This document shows, piece after piece, positions 25,200 through 33,483 of a DNA stretch of 64,000 nucleotides. The position numbers and the translations under genes are program-made. How positions within the stretch are numbered: position 1 is the stretch's first letter; every line of letters starts with the position of its first letter. Below the pieces are notes generated by a model. The model had not been told where the DNA came from. It made no database searches and saw nothing but the letters and a program-made list of their open reading frames with translations. Location: NCBI RefSeq assembly GCF_016862995.1, contig NZ_BOOA01000026.1, forward strand, positions 1 through 64,000, written 5' to 3'. Origin of the DNA: Acrocarpospora phusangensis (GTDB lineage: Bacteria > Actinomycetota > Actinomycetes > Streptosporangiales > Streptosporangiaceae).

Positions 25200-26368
25200 C
25201 CCGGCACACGAGCGGGCGCGGCGGTTCCCGCCTGAAGACCTGGCTGCTCGGCCTCCTGCCGCTGGCCATCGTCGCCCTGGCCGCGCTGGGCTTCGCCGTA
25301 CTGGACGGGCCGGGACTGACCGAGCGCAACGGGCCTCCGGCCGAGGAGCTCGTGGTGGAGCGGACGACGCTCGCGGCGGGCTCCATCGAACTGGTCGTGC
25401 GCAACGCGGGCCCCGACCCGGTCACGCTCGCGCAGGTCGCGGTCAACGACGCCTTCGCCGACTTCCGGATCGGCGAACCGGTGATCGGCCGTCTCGGCTC
25501 GACCAGCGTGCGCATCACCTACCCGTGGGTGGACGGCGAGGCGTACGAGGTGGCGCTGCTCACCTCGACCGGGGGAGTGGTCGGCCACGAGATCCCTGTG
25601 GCCGTGCTGACTCCCGATCCGTCCGGGTTCATCGGCCTGATGGCGCTTCTCGGGACGTACGTCGGGGTGATCCCGGTGGCCATCGGCATGCTCTGGTTGC
25701 CCTGGCTGCGGCGGGTTCCGCCGGGCTGGATCAGAACCCTGATGGCGCTGACCATCGGGCTGCTCGCCTGGCTGGCGATCGACGCGGCGCTCGAAGGCAT
25801 GGAGGTCGCCAACGAGGGCGCGGGCGCGCTCGGCGGGGCCGGACTGGTGGGGATCGGGGCGATCGCCGCATACCTCGTGCTGTCCGGGGTGCAGGCGTGG
25901 ATGACCGGCAGGCCGGGACAGCAGGGCGGACATCGGCTGGCGCTGCTGGTGGCCGTCGGCATCGGCCTGCACAACCTCGGTGAGGGGCTGGCCATCGGTT
26001 CCGCCTACGCCGTCGGCGCGCTCGCCCTCGGCGCGACGCTCGTCGTCGGCTTCGCCATCCACAACACCACCGAGGGCCTGGCCATCGTCGCCCCGGTCAG
26101 CGAGGAACGCGTCTCCGCCCTCCGCCTGTCCCTGCTGGGGCTGGTCGCCGGCGGTCCCGCCATCCTCGGCGCCTGGCTCGGCGCGGCCACCACCCAGCCC
26201 GCGCTCGCCGCGCTCCTGCTGGGCCTCGGCGTCGGCGCGATCGCGCAGGTCATCCTCCAGATCGCGCCGTCCATGCGGGACGGCTCGGGACGGCTGCTCC
26301 ATCCCCTCAGCATCACCGGCATCCTCACCGGAATGCTCCTCATGTACGCCACGGGACTCCTGACCTGA
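25196..26368 (+). CDS. ZIP-family metal transporter with N-terminal extracytoplasmic domain
   Basis: 390 residues. A first hydrophobic helix (about residues 12-32) is followed by about 100 residues of beta-rich, presumably external sequence, then seven or eight helices. Helices IV and V carry GIGLHNLGEGLAIG and VGFAIHNTTEGLAI, the two HNxxEG metal-binding signatures of ZIP permeases. The extra N-terminal domain is unusual for a bacterial ZIP and may receive metal from the oxidase encoded just upstream. Likely substrates are Zn, Fe or Mn. The genes overlap by four bases. Confidence 0.85.
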   Translation: MTRHTSGRGGSRLKTWLLGLLPLAIVALAALGFAVLDGPGLTERNGPPAEELVVERTTLAAGSIELVVRNAGPDPVTLAQVAVNDAFADFRIGEPVIGRLGSTSVRITYPWVDGEAYEVALLTSTGGVVGHEIPVAVLTPDPSGFIGLMALLGTYVGVIPVAIGMLWLPWLRRVPPGWIRTLMALTIGLLAWLAIDAALEGMEVANEGAGALGGAGLVGIGAIAAYLVLSGVQAWMTGRPGQQGGHRLALLVAVGIGLHNLGEGLAIGSAYAVGALALGATLVVGFAIHNTTEGLAIVAPVSEERVSALRLSLLGLVAGGPAILGAWLGAATTQPALAALLLGLGVGAIAQVILQIAPSMRDGSGRLLHPLSITGILTGMLLMYATGLLT

Positions 26369-26375
26369 GCCGTAC

Positions 26376-26405
26376 GAGCCCGGACCGTCAATGCGGCCCG
26401 GGCTC
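26376..26405. terminator. Hairpin between convergent zip and oxdC genes
   Basis: Inverted repeat GAGCCCGG / CCGGGCTC with a 14-base loop in the 45-bp space between two convergent stop codons, so it can serve both strands. Confidence 0.55.
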
Positions 26406-26413
26406 GCCGGAGG

Positions 26414-27574
26414 TCACCGGTTCTGCGTGACGACCGGCCGCTTGTCCTTGGGCAGGGCCTCGATCATCTCCCGGGGCATGTTGATCGTGTCCGCGCTGAC
26501 CTGGGGCGGCAGGTTGGCCATCCACTGGGTCGCCGAGATGTCCTCGAACCGCGGGTGGCGGAACATCTCCAGGAAGACCAGCGGCTCGTTCCCCAGGTTC
26601 TCGACATAGTGCCCGTACGCGAACGGCACGTACCCCACGTCGCCCGCCCGGAAGTCGAACGTCCGCGCCAGCCCCGAGCTGGCGAACACCCCCATCCGCC
26701 CGAAACCGGAGATGTAGTACTGCCACTCGTCGTTGGTCGGGTGCCAGTGCAGCTCCCGCATGCCGCCCGGTTCGAGCTCCACCAGCGCGGCGCAGATGGT
26801 GGTGGACGCCTTGAACGTGGTCGAGTCCACGATCCGTACGGTCCCGCCGGGGAAACGCTGCGGAGCCTGGGCGAGCATGCGGTGCGAGAACCAGTCCGGC
26901 ACGTCGCCGGTCGGGCTGACGACCTGGTCGGAGTCGAGCCGGGGCGGCACGTCGCCCTGGAAGATGTACTTCTCCCGCTCCGGCATGTTGGCCATCTGGT
27001 CCGGCGTCCAGCCGAAGTTCTTCGCCAACACGCTCTTCGGCGTGTGCGCGAAGAAGTCGCTCATCATGAAGGTCGAGTTCTCCGAGAAGTTGCCGTCGTC
27101 GAACACCAGCAGGAACTCCACCCCCTCCTCCAGCGCCTGGATGTAGTGCGGGATGCCCTTCGGGAAGAACCACAGGTCACCCTTGCGCACGTCGTCCAGG
27201 AAGTTGCGGCCCTCCTGGTCGACCGCGCCGATCCGGCAGCCGCCCTCCAGCACGTACGCCCATTCGGCCTCCTTGTGCCAGTGCAGCTCGCGGTAGGCGC
27301 CCGGGTTGAGCTTCATGTCCACCCCGGCCAGCGTGGTGGCGATCGGCAGCTCCCGCGCGGTCACCTCGCGGGTCCAGCCGCCCTTCTCCAGCCGGGTGTG
27401 CGCCATCGAGAAGGAGAACTTCATGTTGGGCACGGTGCCGCTGTCGGTCTCCGGCGGCGTCAGCATGTCCGGGTTCTGCAGGTCCAGCTCGATGTTCCGG
27501 GGACCGGTGTCGGTCCCGCCGTGGCCGTTGCGTTGCGGCTGCGGGATCCGCTGCTGCTTCGACTCTTTCTTCAT
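26414..27574 (-). CDS. oxdC: Oxalate decarboxylase (bicupin, Mn-dependent)
   Basis: 386 residues with two cupin domains. The metal sites read ELHWHKEAEWAYVLEG (first cupin) and ELHWHPTNDEWQYYISG (second), each giving the three His and one Glu for Mn. The active-site lid reads FSENSTF: SENST is the sequence that distinguishes oxalate decarboxylase from oxalate oxidase, with the catalytic Glu. The reaction is oxalate to formate plus CO2, consuming a proton. No Sec or Tat signal is seen, so it is likely cytoplasmic. AAGGACG precedes the ATG, which overlaps the upstream stop (ATGA). It is third in an operon with an Nramp-type transporter that may supply its manganese. Confidence 0.92.
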   Translation of the reverse strand: MKKESKQQRIPQPQRNGHGGTDTGPRNIELDLQNPDMLTPPETDSGTVPNMKFSFSMAHTRLEKGGWTREVTARELPIATTLAGVDMKLNPGAYRELHWHKEAEWAYVLEGGCRIGAVDQEGRNFLDDVRKGDLWFFPKGIPHYIQALEEGVEFLLVFDDGNFSENSTFMMSDFFAHTPKSVLAKNFGWTPDQMANMPEREKYIFQGDVPPRLDSDQVVSPTGDVPDWFSHRMLAQAPQRFPGGTVRIVDSTTFKASTTICAALVELEPGGMRELHWHPTNDEWQYYISGFGRMGVFASSGLARTFDFRAGDVGYVPFAYGHYVENLGNEPLVFLEMFRHPRFEDISATQWMANLPPQVSADTINMPREMIEALPKDKRPVVTQNR

Positions 27575-27867
27575 ATGAGATCGTCCTTCCGGATCGTGTC
27601 AGGTGGAACAGGCCGCGGCGGCAGCAGGAAGAGGGCGCGGACGGCTTCCGCGCCGCCCAGTGCCCCCAGGGCGAGCGGGATGGCGGCACAGGTGAGGATG
27701 AGGGCCAGAGTGAGCCATTCCGGCGAATCCGAGAGGGACGACACCACGGCCAGCAGCGCGAACACGAGCAGCTTGAAACGCGTCCTCGACACCGAGATCG
27801 GCACGCAGATCCCCCGATCCGCCCGGCGTACGGCGGTGCGGGGTTCCAGGTCTTCCGGAGTGCGCAT
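27571..27867 (-). CDS. Small membrane protein of the oxdC operon
   Basis: 98 residues with two predicted membrane helices (FKLLVFALLAVVSSL and LTLALILTCAAIPLALGAL). GAGGAG lies upstream of the ATG, and the stop overlaps the oxdC start. No known family is recognised. Its conserved position between an Nramp transporter and oxdC suggests a role in formate/oxalate or Mn handling, but this is inference only. Confidence 0.7.
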   Translation of the reverse strand: MRTPEDLEPRTAVRRADRGICVPISVSRTRFKLLVFALLAVVSSLSDSPEWLTLALILTCAAIPLALGALGGAEAVRALFLLPPRPVPPDTIRKDDLI

Positions 27868-27891
27868 CGGGAGGTCTCCTCGTGGAATCGG

Positions 27892-29181
27892 TCAGAAGAG
27901 CAGGGTGAACGGGAGCGAGCAGGCCAGCAGGGCGACCACGGCGCCGGCGGCGGCCGCGGTCCAGGTCGTGAGCCGGGCGTTCACCAGCGGGCCCAGCAGC
28001 GCGCGGTCGCGGCAGAAGTAGACGAGCAGGAACAGCACCACCGGTACGCCGAGGGAGATCGTCACCTGGCTGAGCACCAGCAGGCCGGTCAGCGAGGCCC
28101 CGGAGAGCAGAGCCAGGACCGCGGGGGCCATCGTGACGAGCCGGCGCACGTGCACGGGCACCCGCCGGCCCAGGAAGCCCCGCATCACGACGTCGCCGGC
28201 CAGCGTGCCGATGCCGGCCGAAGAGACGCCCGAGCAGAGCAGCGCGACGGCGAACGCGAGGGCGGCGGCCCCGCCGACGCGGGCGGCCAGCTCCGCGTGC
28301 GCCGCCGGCAGGTCCCCGGTCCAGGTGCCGTCCGTGGCCGCGCCCAGCCCGGCACCGAGGGCGATCATCGAGACGTTGATCACCGTGGCGATGCCCAGGG
28401 CGAGCGAGCAGTCCAGGCGCAGGACCCGGCGGACGAACGCCGGCCGCCGCCAGGCGTCCTCGGTGGAGACGCCGCGCCCCTGCACGAGCGCCGAGTGCAG
28501 GTAGACCGCGTGCGGCATGACCGTGGCGCCGACGATGCCCATCGCCAGCAGCAGCGCGGTCGATCCGCCCAGATCGGGGATGAGACCGGCGGCCAGACCG
28601 CTCGCGGACTGGTGGCCCACGAAGAGGAGGTCGTAACCGATGCCCGCGCCCACGAGCAGCAGGGCCGCGGCGCTCATCAGCTCGAACGGCCGGGTACGGC
28701 CTCTGCGGCGCAGTTCCAGCAGGAGCAGGGACACGATCGCCGTCACCACGGCGGAGACGGCGACCGGCATGCCGAACAGCAGGCGCATGCCGATGGCCGC
28801 GCCCACGAACTCCGCGAGGTCGGTGGCGAGGATGACGATCTCGGCCTGGAGCCAGAGCATGAGGGTGCCCCACCGGCTGAACCGCCGCCGGCACAGCTGG
28901 GCGAGGCTCATGCCGGTGGCCATGCCGAGTTTGGCGGCCTGGAACTGGACGAGAATCGCCACCAGGCTCGCGGCGACGACCACCCAGACCAGCTGGTAGC
29001 CGAGGGTCGCGCCCGCGGTCAGGTTGGTGGCTATGTTGCCGGGGTCCACGTACGCGATGGCCGCCACGAAGGCCGGGCCGAGCAGGTGCGCAGCCTGGGG
29101 CTTCCGCCGTGGCCGGGCGTGGCTGACCTGCGACGTCCGTCTGTCCCAACCCGTGCCAGGGACGATCGCCGACTTTCTCAA
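27892..29181 (-). CDS. mntH: Nramp-family divalent metal transporter (MntH-like)
   Basis: 429 residues with about eleven helices. The family signature in helix 1 is YVDPGNIATN (DPGN metal-binding), and helix 6 has GATVMPHAVYLHSAL (MPH). These are the residues that coordinate Mn or Fe in Nramp transporters. The only in-frame start giving a complete helix 1 is a TTG at 29181, with GGGG as a weak ribosome-binding site; upstream lies an AT-rich stretch containing TATAGT as a possible -10 box. First gene of the operon leading to oxdC. Confidence 0.88.
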   Translation of the reverse strand: MRKSAIVPGTGWDRRTSQVSHARPRRKPQAAHLLGPAFVAAIAYVDPGNIATNLTAGATLGYQLVWVVVAASLVAILVQFQAAKLGMATGMSLAQLCRRRFSRWGTLMLWLQAEIVILATDLAEFVGAAIGMRLLFGMPVAVSAVVTAIVSLLLLELRRRGRTRPFELMSAAALLLVGAGIGYDLLFVGHQSASGLAAGLIPDLGGSTALLLAMGIVGATVMPHAVYLHSALVQGRGVSTEDAWRRPAFVRRVLRLDCSLALGIATVINVSMIALGAGLGAATDGTWTGDLPAAHAELAARVGGAAALAFAVALLCSGVSSAGIGTLAGDVVMRGFLGRRVPVHVRRLVTMAPAVLALLSGASLTGLLVLSQVTISLGVPVVLFLLVYFCRDRALLGPLVNARLTTWTAAAAGAVVALLACSLPFTLLF

Positions 29182-29421
29182 GATCGCCCCAATACTATAG
29201 ATCAGAACATTTAAGGGTTGTTATGCCGGAGTGGCGATACACGGCTAGGAATACCCCTGAATAGACGAGCATGAAACGCGAACAATTCCCCAACTTCAAC
29301 CGCACTCACTTTTCAAATCAAACCAGGATCTATCAGCACAAATCCCCACGAATAAGCATTTGTCGTAAATGGGCTATAGGGGTCTTGTGGGGTGGTGGGT
29401 GATGTGGCGGTGGCGGGTGGA

Positions 29422-29486
29422 TGGCGCCGGTGCGGCGAGGAGCGTCACCTGCGCTAACGGCGCCGGATAACGGCGAGGACCCGGCG
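29422..29486 (+). repeat. 65-bp inverted repeat, left copy
   Basis: This copy and the one at 30395-30459 are reverse complements of each other with only 4 mismatches in 65 bases. Each contains TAACGGCG twice, 13 bp apart, around CCGGA. The pair brackets one gene (29642-30382). The remainder of the 460-bp gap (29182-29641) is AT-rich near the mntH promoter and otherwise shows nothing I recognise. Confidence 0.85.
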
Positions 29487-29641
29487 TCCTCGCTCGTCTC
29501 TGCCGGGTCCCCAAGCACGCTCGCCGACTCTCTGCGGCATCACCCCGCGGGGTGTGTTGTGGCTCACATCGCTGGGTTGTCACGAAACGGGGGTGCTATC
29601 TCGTCATGACTTGTGACGGTTTCCAACGTGAGGACGAGATC

Positions 29642-30382
29642 ATGTCGAAAGCGCACACCACCACGCTCCGCGACCTCCACAAGCCGGGCGACCCGCTGGT
29701 CCTGCCCAACGTGTGGGACGTCGCCAGCGCCGCCATCGTGGCCGAAGCGGGTTACCCGGCCCTGGCCACGGCCAGCGCGTCGATCTCCGCCATGCTCGGG
29801 CACAGCGACCACGAGGGTGCACCCGTGGACGAGATGCTCGACATGGCCACCAGGATCGTCCGCTCGGTGGACATCCCCGTGACCGTGGACGCGGAAGCCG
29901 GATACGGCCTGCCGCCCCAGGAACTCGTACGCTGGCTCACCGGCATGGGCGCGGCCGGATTCAACTACGAGGAGACCGACCACACGACCGGCCGGCTGGT
30001 CGACGTGGACACCCAGGCCGCCCGTATCGCCGCACTCCGCGACGCGAGCGAAGACCTCGTGATCAACGCCCGCGTCGACCTCTTCCTGACCGGCTCCACC
30101 ACGGTCGAGGAGGTCGCCGAACGCGGCCGCCGCTACCTCGAAGCCGGCGCCGACTGCGTCTTCCCCATCCTGGCCCCCTCCGAAGAAGTGATCGCCGACC
30201 TCGTCAAAGCCATCCCCGGCCCGGTAAACGTCACCTTCCTCCCCGGCATGAACCTGGCCAGACTCGCCTCCCTCGGCGTCGCCCGCATCTCCTTCGGCCC
30301 CATGACCTACCTGACCGCCCTGGACGCCCTCAAATCCATGGCCACCCGCATAAAATCCGGCGCAGACCCCTACGCCGCCTAA
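29642..30382 (+). CDS. Isocitrate lyase / phosphoenolpyruvate mutase superfamily protein
   Basis: 246 residues from the ATG at 29642 (MSKAHTTTLRDLHKPG), with GAGGA upstream; 30 further in-frame residues before it look non-native. Features of the superfamily's TIM-barrel: LPNVWDVASAAIVAEAGYPALATASAS is the conserved first part (landmarks LPNVWD and ALATAS), VTVDAEAGYG carries the metal-binding Asp and Glu, GFNYEETDH, and VINARVD. The usual KKCGH lyase motif is absent, so it is not isocitrate lyase itself. Family members cleave or form C-C or P-C bonds of oxaloacetate-like acids. The gene lies between inverted 65-bp repeats. Confidence 0.85.
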   Translation: MSKAHTTTLRDLHKPGDPLVLPNVWDVASAAIVAEAGYPALATASASISAMLGHSDHEGAPVDEMLDMATRIVRSVDIPVTVDAEAGYGLPPQELVRWLTGMGAAGFNYEETDHTTGRLVDVDTQAARIAALRDASEDLVINARVDLFLTGSTTVEEVAERGRRYLEAGADCVFPILAPSEEVIADLVKAIPGPVNVTFLPGMNLARLASLGVARISFGPMTYLTALDALKSMATRIKSGADPYAA

Positions 30383-30394
30383 CGGCTCACCATC

Positions 30395-30459
30395 CGCCGG
30401 GTTCTCGCCGTTATCCGGCGCCGTTAACGCAGGCGAAGCTCCTCGCCGCACCGGCGCCA
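30395..30459 (-). repeat. 65-bp inverted repeat, right copy
   Basis: Reverse complement of 29422-29486 (61 of 65 identical). It begins 13 bases after the stop codon of the enclosed gene, so it could also function as a transcription terminator. Confidence 0.85.
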
Positions 30460-30529
30460 GCGGGGTGGCGAGCTTGGAGCATGTGGATATTTCCGGATGG
30501 GATCGTCTTAGGCCGCATAGCATTCGAGC

Positions 30530-31026
30530 GTGATTGCGATGGTTGTGGTTGCCTTTGTGGTGATTGGCAGCCACGTCGCGCTCGCAGTCGGCGGGGTGGA
30601 GTTCGCCGCGCGGTCGGCGCCTGCGAGTCGCCGGGGGCGGATGCGGGGGACGCATCTGGCTTGGGGGACGATTGTGTCGTTGGGCGCCATCCTGGTGATG
30701 GCATCTATTGCTTGGTCGTCCAATGAAGAAGGTCAGTACGACGACTTCGGGTCGATAATGACCGCCCAGGCCGCCATGCTGGCCGGCGCGGTACTGCTTT
30801 GTGGTCTGGGTCCGCTCGCGCCGGGCGTGCTGGGGCTTCTCGGCCGCTGGTCGGCGGGCTGCTGGTGTGGCCGACGACTGTTTCGAGCGGTTGGAGTGCG
30901 AGCGATCGGGTGCCCTTCGACACCCCATGGCTGCCGATCACCGTGCTGGTCTTCGGGCTGCCGCTTCTCGCCGCCGCGATCGCGGCTCTCCCTTTCCCGT
31001 ATCGTCCGGTCGATTTCGCCAAATAA
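30530..31026 (+). pseudogene. Frameshifted polytopic membrane-protein remnant
   Basis: The first part (GTG at 30530 to about 30845) encodes hydrophobic helices (MIAMVVVAFVVIGSHVALAV, HLAWGTIVSLGAILVMASIAW, AAMLAGAVLLCGLGPLAPG). After about 30845 that frame degenerates to Cys/Arg-rich sequence, while another frame continues with a sensible ending (PLVGGLLVWPTTVSS, PWLPITVLVFGLPLLAAAIAAL) and a stop at 31026. Joining the two gives one four-helix protein resembling the C-terminal half of an FtsX-type permease. No ribosome-binding site is evident. I read it as a decayed, truncated transporter gene, but a sequencing indel is also possible. Confidence 0.5.
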
Positions 31027-31185
31027 TCCTCCAGCGGCAGCCCTGGAACTAGGGTGCATGTCTTTAGTGGGAAATTTCCTAACTGGCCGTCGGTGGTAAA
31101 TCGCGGCGTCGCCGGGCGCATGGACATCGCGCGAAATCCACGATGTGATTAGCCGATCCAATAATTCAAAGGACCGGAGAATCGC

Positions 31186-32352
31186 GTGCACATTCCGTGG
31201 AATATGGGCAGAATTGCGCTGGCGTTCGTGGCCGCCGCCGGGCTCAATGTGGTGAGTGCCGGGATTGGTTCGGCGGCCGATGACCGGGGTGTCCGGGTCG
31301 TGCGCTTCCTGGGGGAGCAGCGGCTGCCGTACGGGATGGAGGTCAAGGGGACGACGCTGGGTGGGTTGTCGGGGATCGATCGGGATCCGCGTACGGGGAC
31401 GTGGTATTTCATCTCTGATGATCGGTGGCGGTATCAGCCTGCGCGGTTCTACACCGGGCGGTTGGACTTCAATGGTGTGAGCGGGGCGTTCACCGGGGTC
31501 AGCATCGACAAGGTCACCACGTTGTCGCGTGCGGACGGCAGTCCGTACCCGGCGTATGGGAAGGCTGACGCGGCTGATCCGGAAAGCATCAGGTATGACC
31601 CGGTGAGCCGGAAGATTTTGTGGGCTCAGGAGGGTGACCGGCCTGAGGAGGGAAGGCCGGATATTCCGGTTTCGGATTTGTCGGTGCGATGGACCGGCGC
31701 TGACGGTCGTTACCGTGGCGAGCTGCAGATTCCGCGCAATCTACGCATGACCAACGAGAACCATGGACCTCGGCGTGATTTCGGGTTCGAAGGGCTGACA
31801 TTCGCGCCCCGGAGCATCGCCGCGATCGTCGAGGGTCCTCGCTTCGAGGACGGCCCCTCGCCCACGACCAAGCACGGCGCACCGGCCCGCATCATGGTCT
31901 GGAACCGCAAAGGCCAGCCTCTCGCCCAGTACGCGTACCCGATCGACCCCCTCCCCGCCGCCCCCATCCCGCCCTCCGGGCACACCGACAGCGGCGTCTC
32001 GGAGATCCTCGCCATCGACGACCACCGGTACCTCGCCCTGGAGCGCTCCTGGATCGAGGGCGTGAACTACCGCGTCAAGCTGTACGAGATCGACCTGCGC
32101 GAGGCCACGAACATCCTGACCCGCGACAGCCTGATGACCAGGATGTTCTACCGCCCGGTCGAGAAGCGGCTGCTCCTGGACCTGAGCACCGAACGGCGGC
32201 AACCGACCCAGAACCTGGAAAGTCTCGCCTGGGGCCCCCGCCTCCACACCGGCGAACAGGTCCTCGTGATCGGCTCGGACGACAACTTCTCCGAAGGAGA
32301 GGCCACCCAGTTCCTCGCGTACGCGCTCCGCGGCCTCCCCGACGGACGCTGA
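31186..32352 (+). CDS. Secreted esterase-like activity of phytase (phytase-like) family protein
   Basis: 388 residues. A signal peptide (about residues 1-30, MGRIALAFVAAAGLNVV ending IGSAAD) precedes a beta-propeller-like phytase-like domain: GGLSGIDRDPRTGTWYFISDD near the start, DPESIRYDP, NHGPRRDFGFEGLTF and SGVSEILAIDDHRYLALERS. These are the conserved landmarks of PF13449-type proteins. The GTG start has GGAGA upstream. Substrate is unknown; relatives are annotated as phosphoesterases. The first half has a noticeably lower GC third-position content than its neighbours. Stands alone. Confidence 0.85.
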   Translation: MHIPWNMGRIALAFVAAAGLNVVSAGIGSAADDRGVRVVRFLGEQRLPYGMEVKGTTLGGLSGIDRDPRTGTWYFISDDRWRYQPARFYTGRLDFNGVSGAFTGVSIDKVTTLSRADGSPYPAYGKADAADPESIRYDPVSRKILWAQEGDRPEEGRPDIPVSDLSVRWTGADGRYRGELQIPRNLRMTNENHGPRRDFGFEGLTFAPRSIAAIVEGPRFEDGPSPTTKHGAPARIMVWNRKGQPLAQYAYPIDPLPAAPIPPSGHTDSGVSEILAIDDHRYLALERSWIEGVNYRVKLYEIDLREATNILTRDSLMTRMFYRPVEKRLLLDLSTERRQPTQNLESLAWGPRLHTGEQVLVIGSDDNFSEGEATQFLAYALRGLPDGR

Positions 32353-32425
32353 CCCAGGGTCCCCCCCGGGCCCCCGTCGCTGACAGAAGACCGGCATGGA
32401 TCTCGACGAAGCACACACGGTGGGC

Positions 32426-33379
32426 CTACTGCGCCGTCGCGCTGATCCGCTCCCATTCGAGCATCCCGGGCGGCTCCCACTGCGCGTGCTGCCGCTGGAA
32501 GAGCTGCGCGGCCCGCGCGCCGATCCACTCCGCGGGCAGCAACTCCGCCGGCAAGGCAGGGTCGATCAACGCCATCCGCCGCCACGCGTGCACGAGCTGG
32601 GTGAGCCGGACGATCGGGTCGTCCGAGGGCGCGGTCGCGAACTCGGTCAGGAACTCCTCGTACTCGCGCTCGATCTCTTCGAGTTTCCACGCCTGGCGGA
32701 CCATGGTGGACAGGTCGCCGCCGGCGAGATGCTCGGCCACGAAGATCTGGGCGTCCTTGAAGATGTCGGCCTCGTCCAGGACGAATTCGGCTTCTTTGGC
32801 CCGGTTGGTGTGGGTGCTGACCCAGACGCCGGGGGCGGGGCTGCCGAACCCCGACCACCGCAGGCGCGTACGCACCAGGTGGCGTGCCGCCCGGTTGGTC
32901 TCGGCGGCCCGCGCCAGCACCACGAGCCAGCGGCCGTCCCACTCCCGCTGTGTCGCGGTGAAACCGAAGATCCGCTCGGCGCCGATGGTGAGGAACTGCT
33001 CGAAAGCCTCGCTGAGCCCCCACCAGGTGTACCGGCCCGACCGTTCCGGGATGATCCAGCCGTCCGCGGCGGCCCGGGTGAGGGCCTGCCGGCAGGCGGT
33101 CTCCTCGACGCCGAGCCGTCCCATCGCGTCGACCAGGGCCGAGGTGGGCGCGGGTCGTTTGGCGGGACGCACGTAGTCGCCGAGGACGGTGATCAGCAGT
33201 CCGCGCGCGCCACCCGTGCCTGCGGCGTAGCGCCGGGACAGGGTGAACCTCTGCTGGGAAGCGTTACCGAAGGGCCCGGGCGGCTTGCGCCCGTCCGACG
33301 GAGCGGCACCGGTCACCGGATGTATGGCGGTCGGCGGGGACGCATGGGCGGATTGTACTTCTTCGCCCGGTCGCCTCAT
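32426..33379 (-). CDS. PaaX-family transcriptional regulator
   Basis: About 317 residues, start uncertain; homologues are usually about 270-280 long, so a GTG some 20 codons further in is possible. The winged-helix DNA-binding part reads LLITVLGDYVRP through EETACRQALTRAAADGWI, and the central domain has FTATQREWDGRWLVVLA and WVSTHTNRA. PaaX proteins repress phenylacetate or other aromatic-acid catabolism and respond to the CoA thioester. No catabolic operon adjoins, so its targets are elsewhere. Confidence 0.85.
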   Translation of the reverse strand: MRRPGEEVQSAHASPPTAIHPVTGAAPSDGRKPPGPFGNASQQRFTLSRRYAAGTGGARGLLITVLGDYVRPAKRPAPTSALVDAMGRLGVEETACRQALTRAAADGWIIPERSGRYTWWGLSEAFEQFLTIGAERIFGFTATQREWDGRWLVVLARAAETNRAARHLVRTRLRWSGFGSPAPGVWVSTHTNRAKEAEFVLDEADIFKDAQIFVAEHLAGGDLSTMVRQAWKLEEIEREYEEFLTEFATAPSDDPIVRLTQLVHAWRRMALIDPALPAELLPAEWIGARAAQLFQRQHAQWEPPGMLEWERISATAQ

Positions 33380-33483
33380 CGGCGTTTCCGCATCGGCGCC
33401 TGAAACTTTTACGAGAGTTTCGCTCCGGCCGAGCGTAATTCCTTGCCGTCGTCCGCAACGGTGGTCACGGCGCTCACCCAGGG

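Noticed and set aside
29421..29609. 62-codon plus-strand ORF containing the left 65-bp repeat
   Set aside because: Its sequence is just the translated repeat (the same peptide appears opposite the right copy); no ribosome-binding site.
29564..30928. 454-codon minus-strand frame over the isocitrate-lyase-superfamily gene and repeats
   Set aside because: Antisense of a real gene; its composition is typical of shadow frames in GC-rich DNA.
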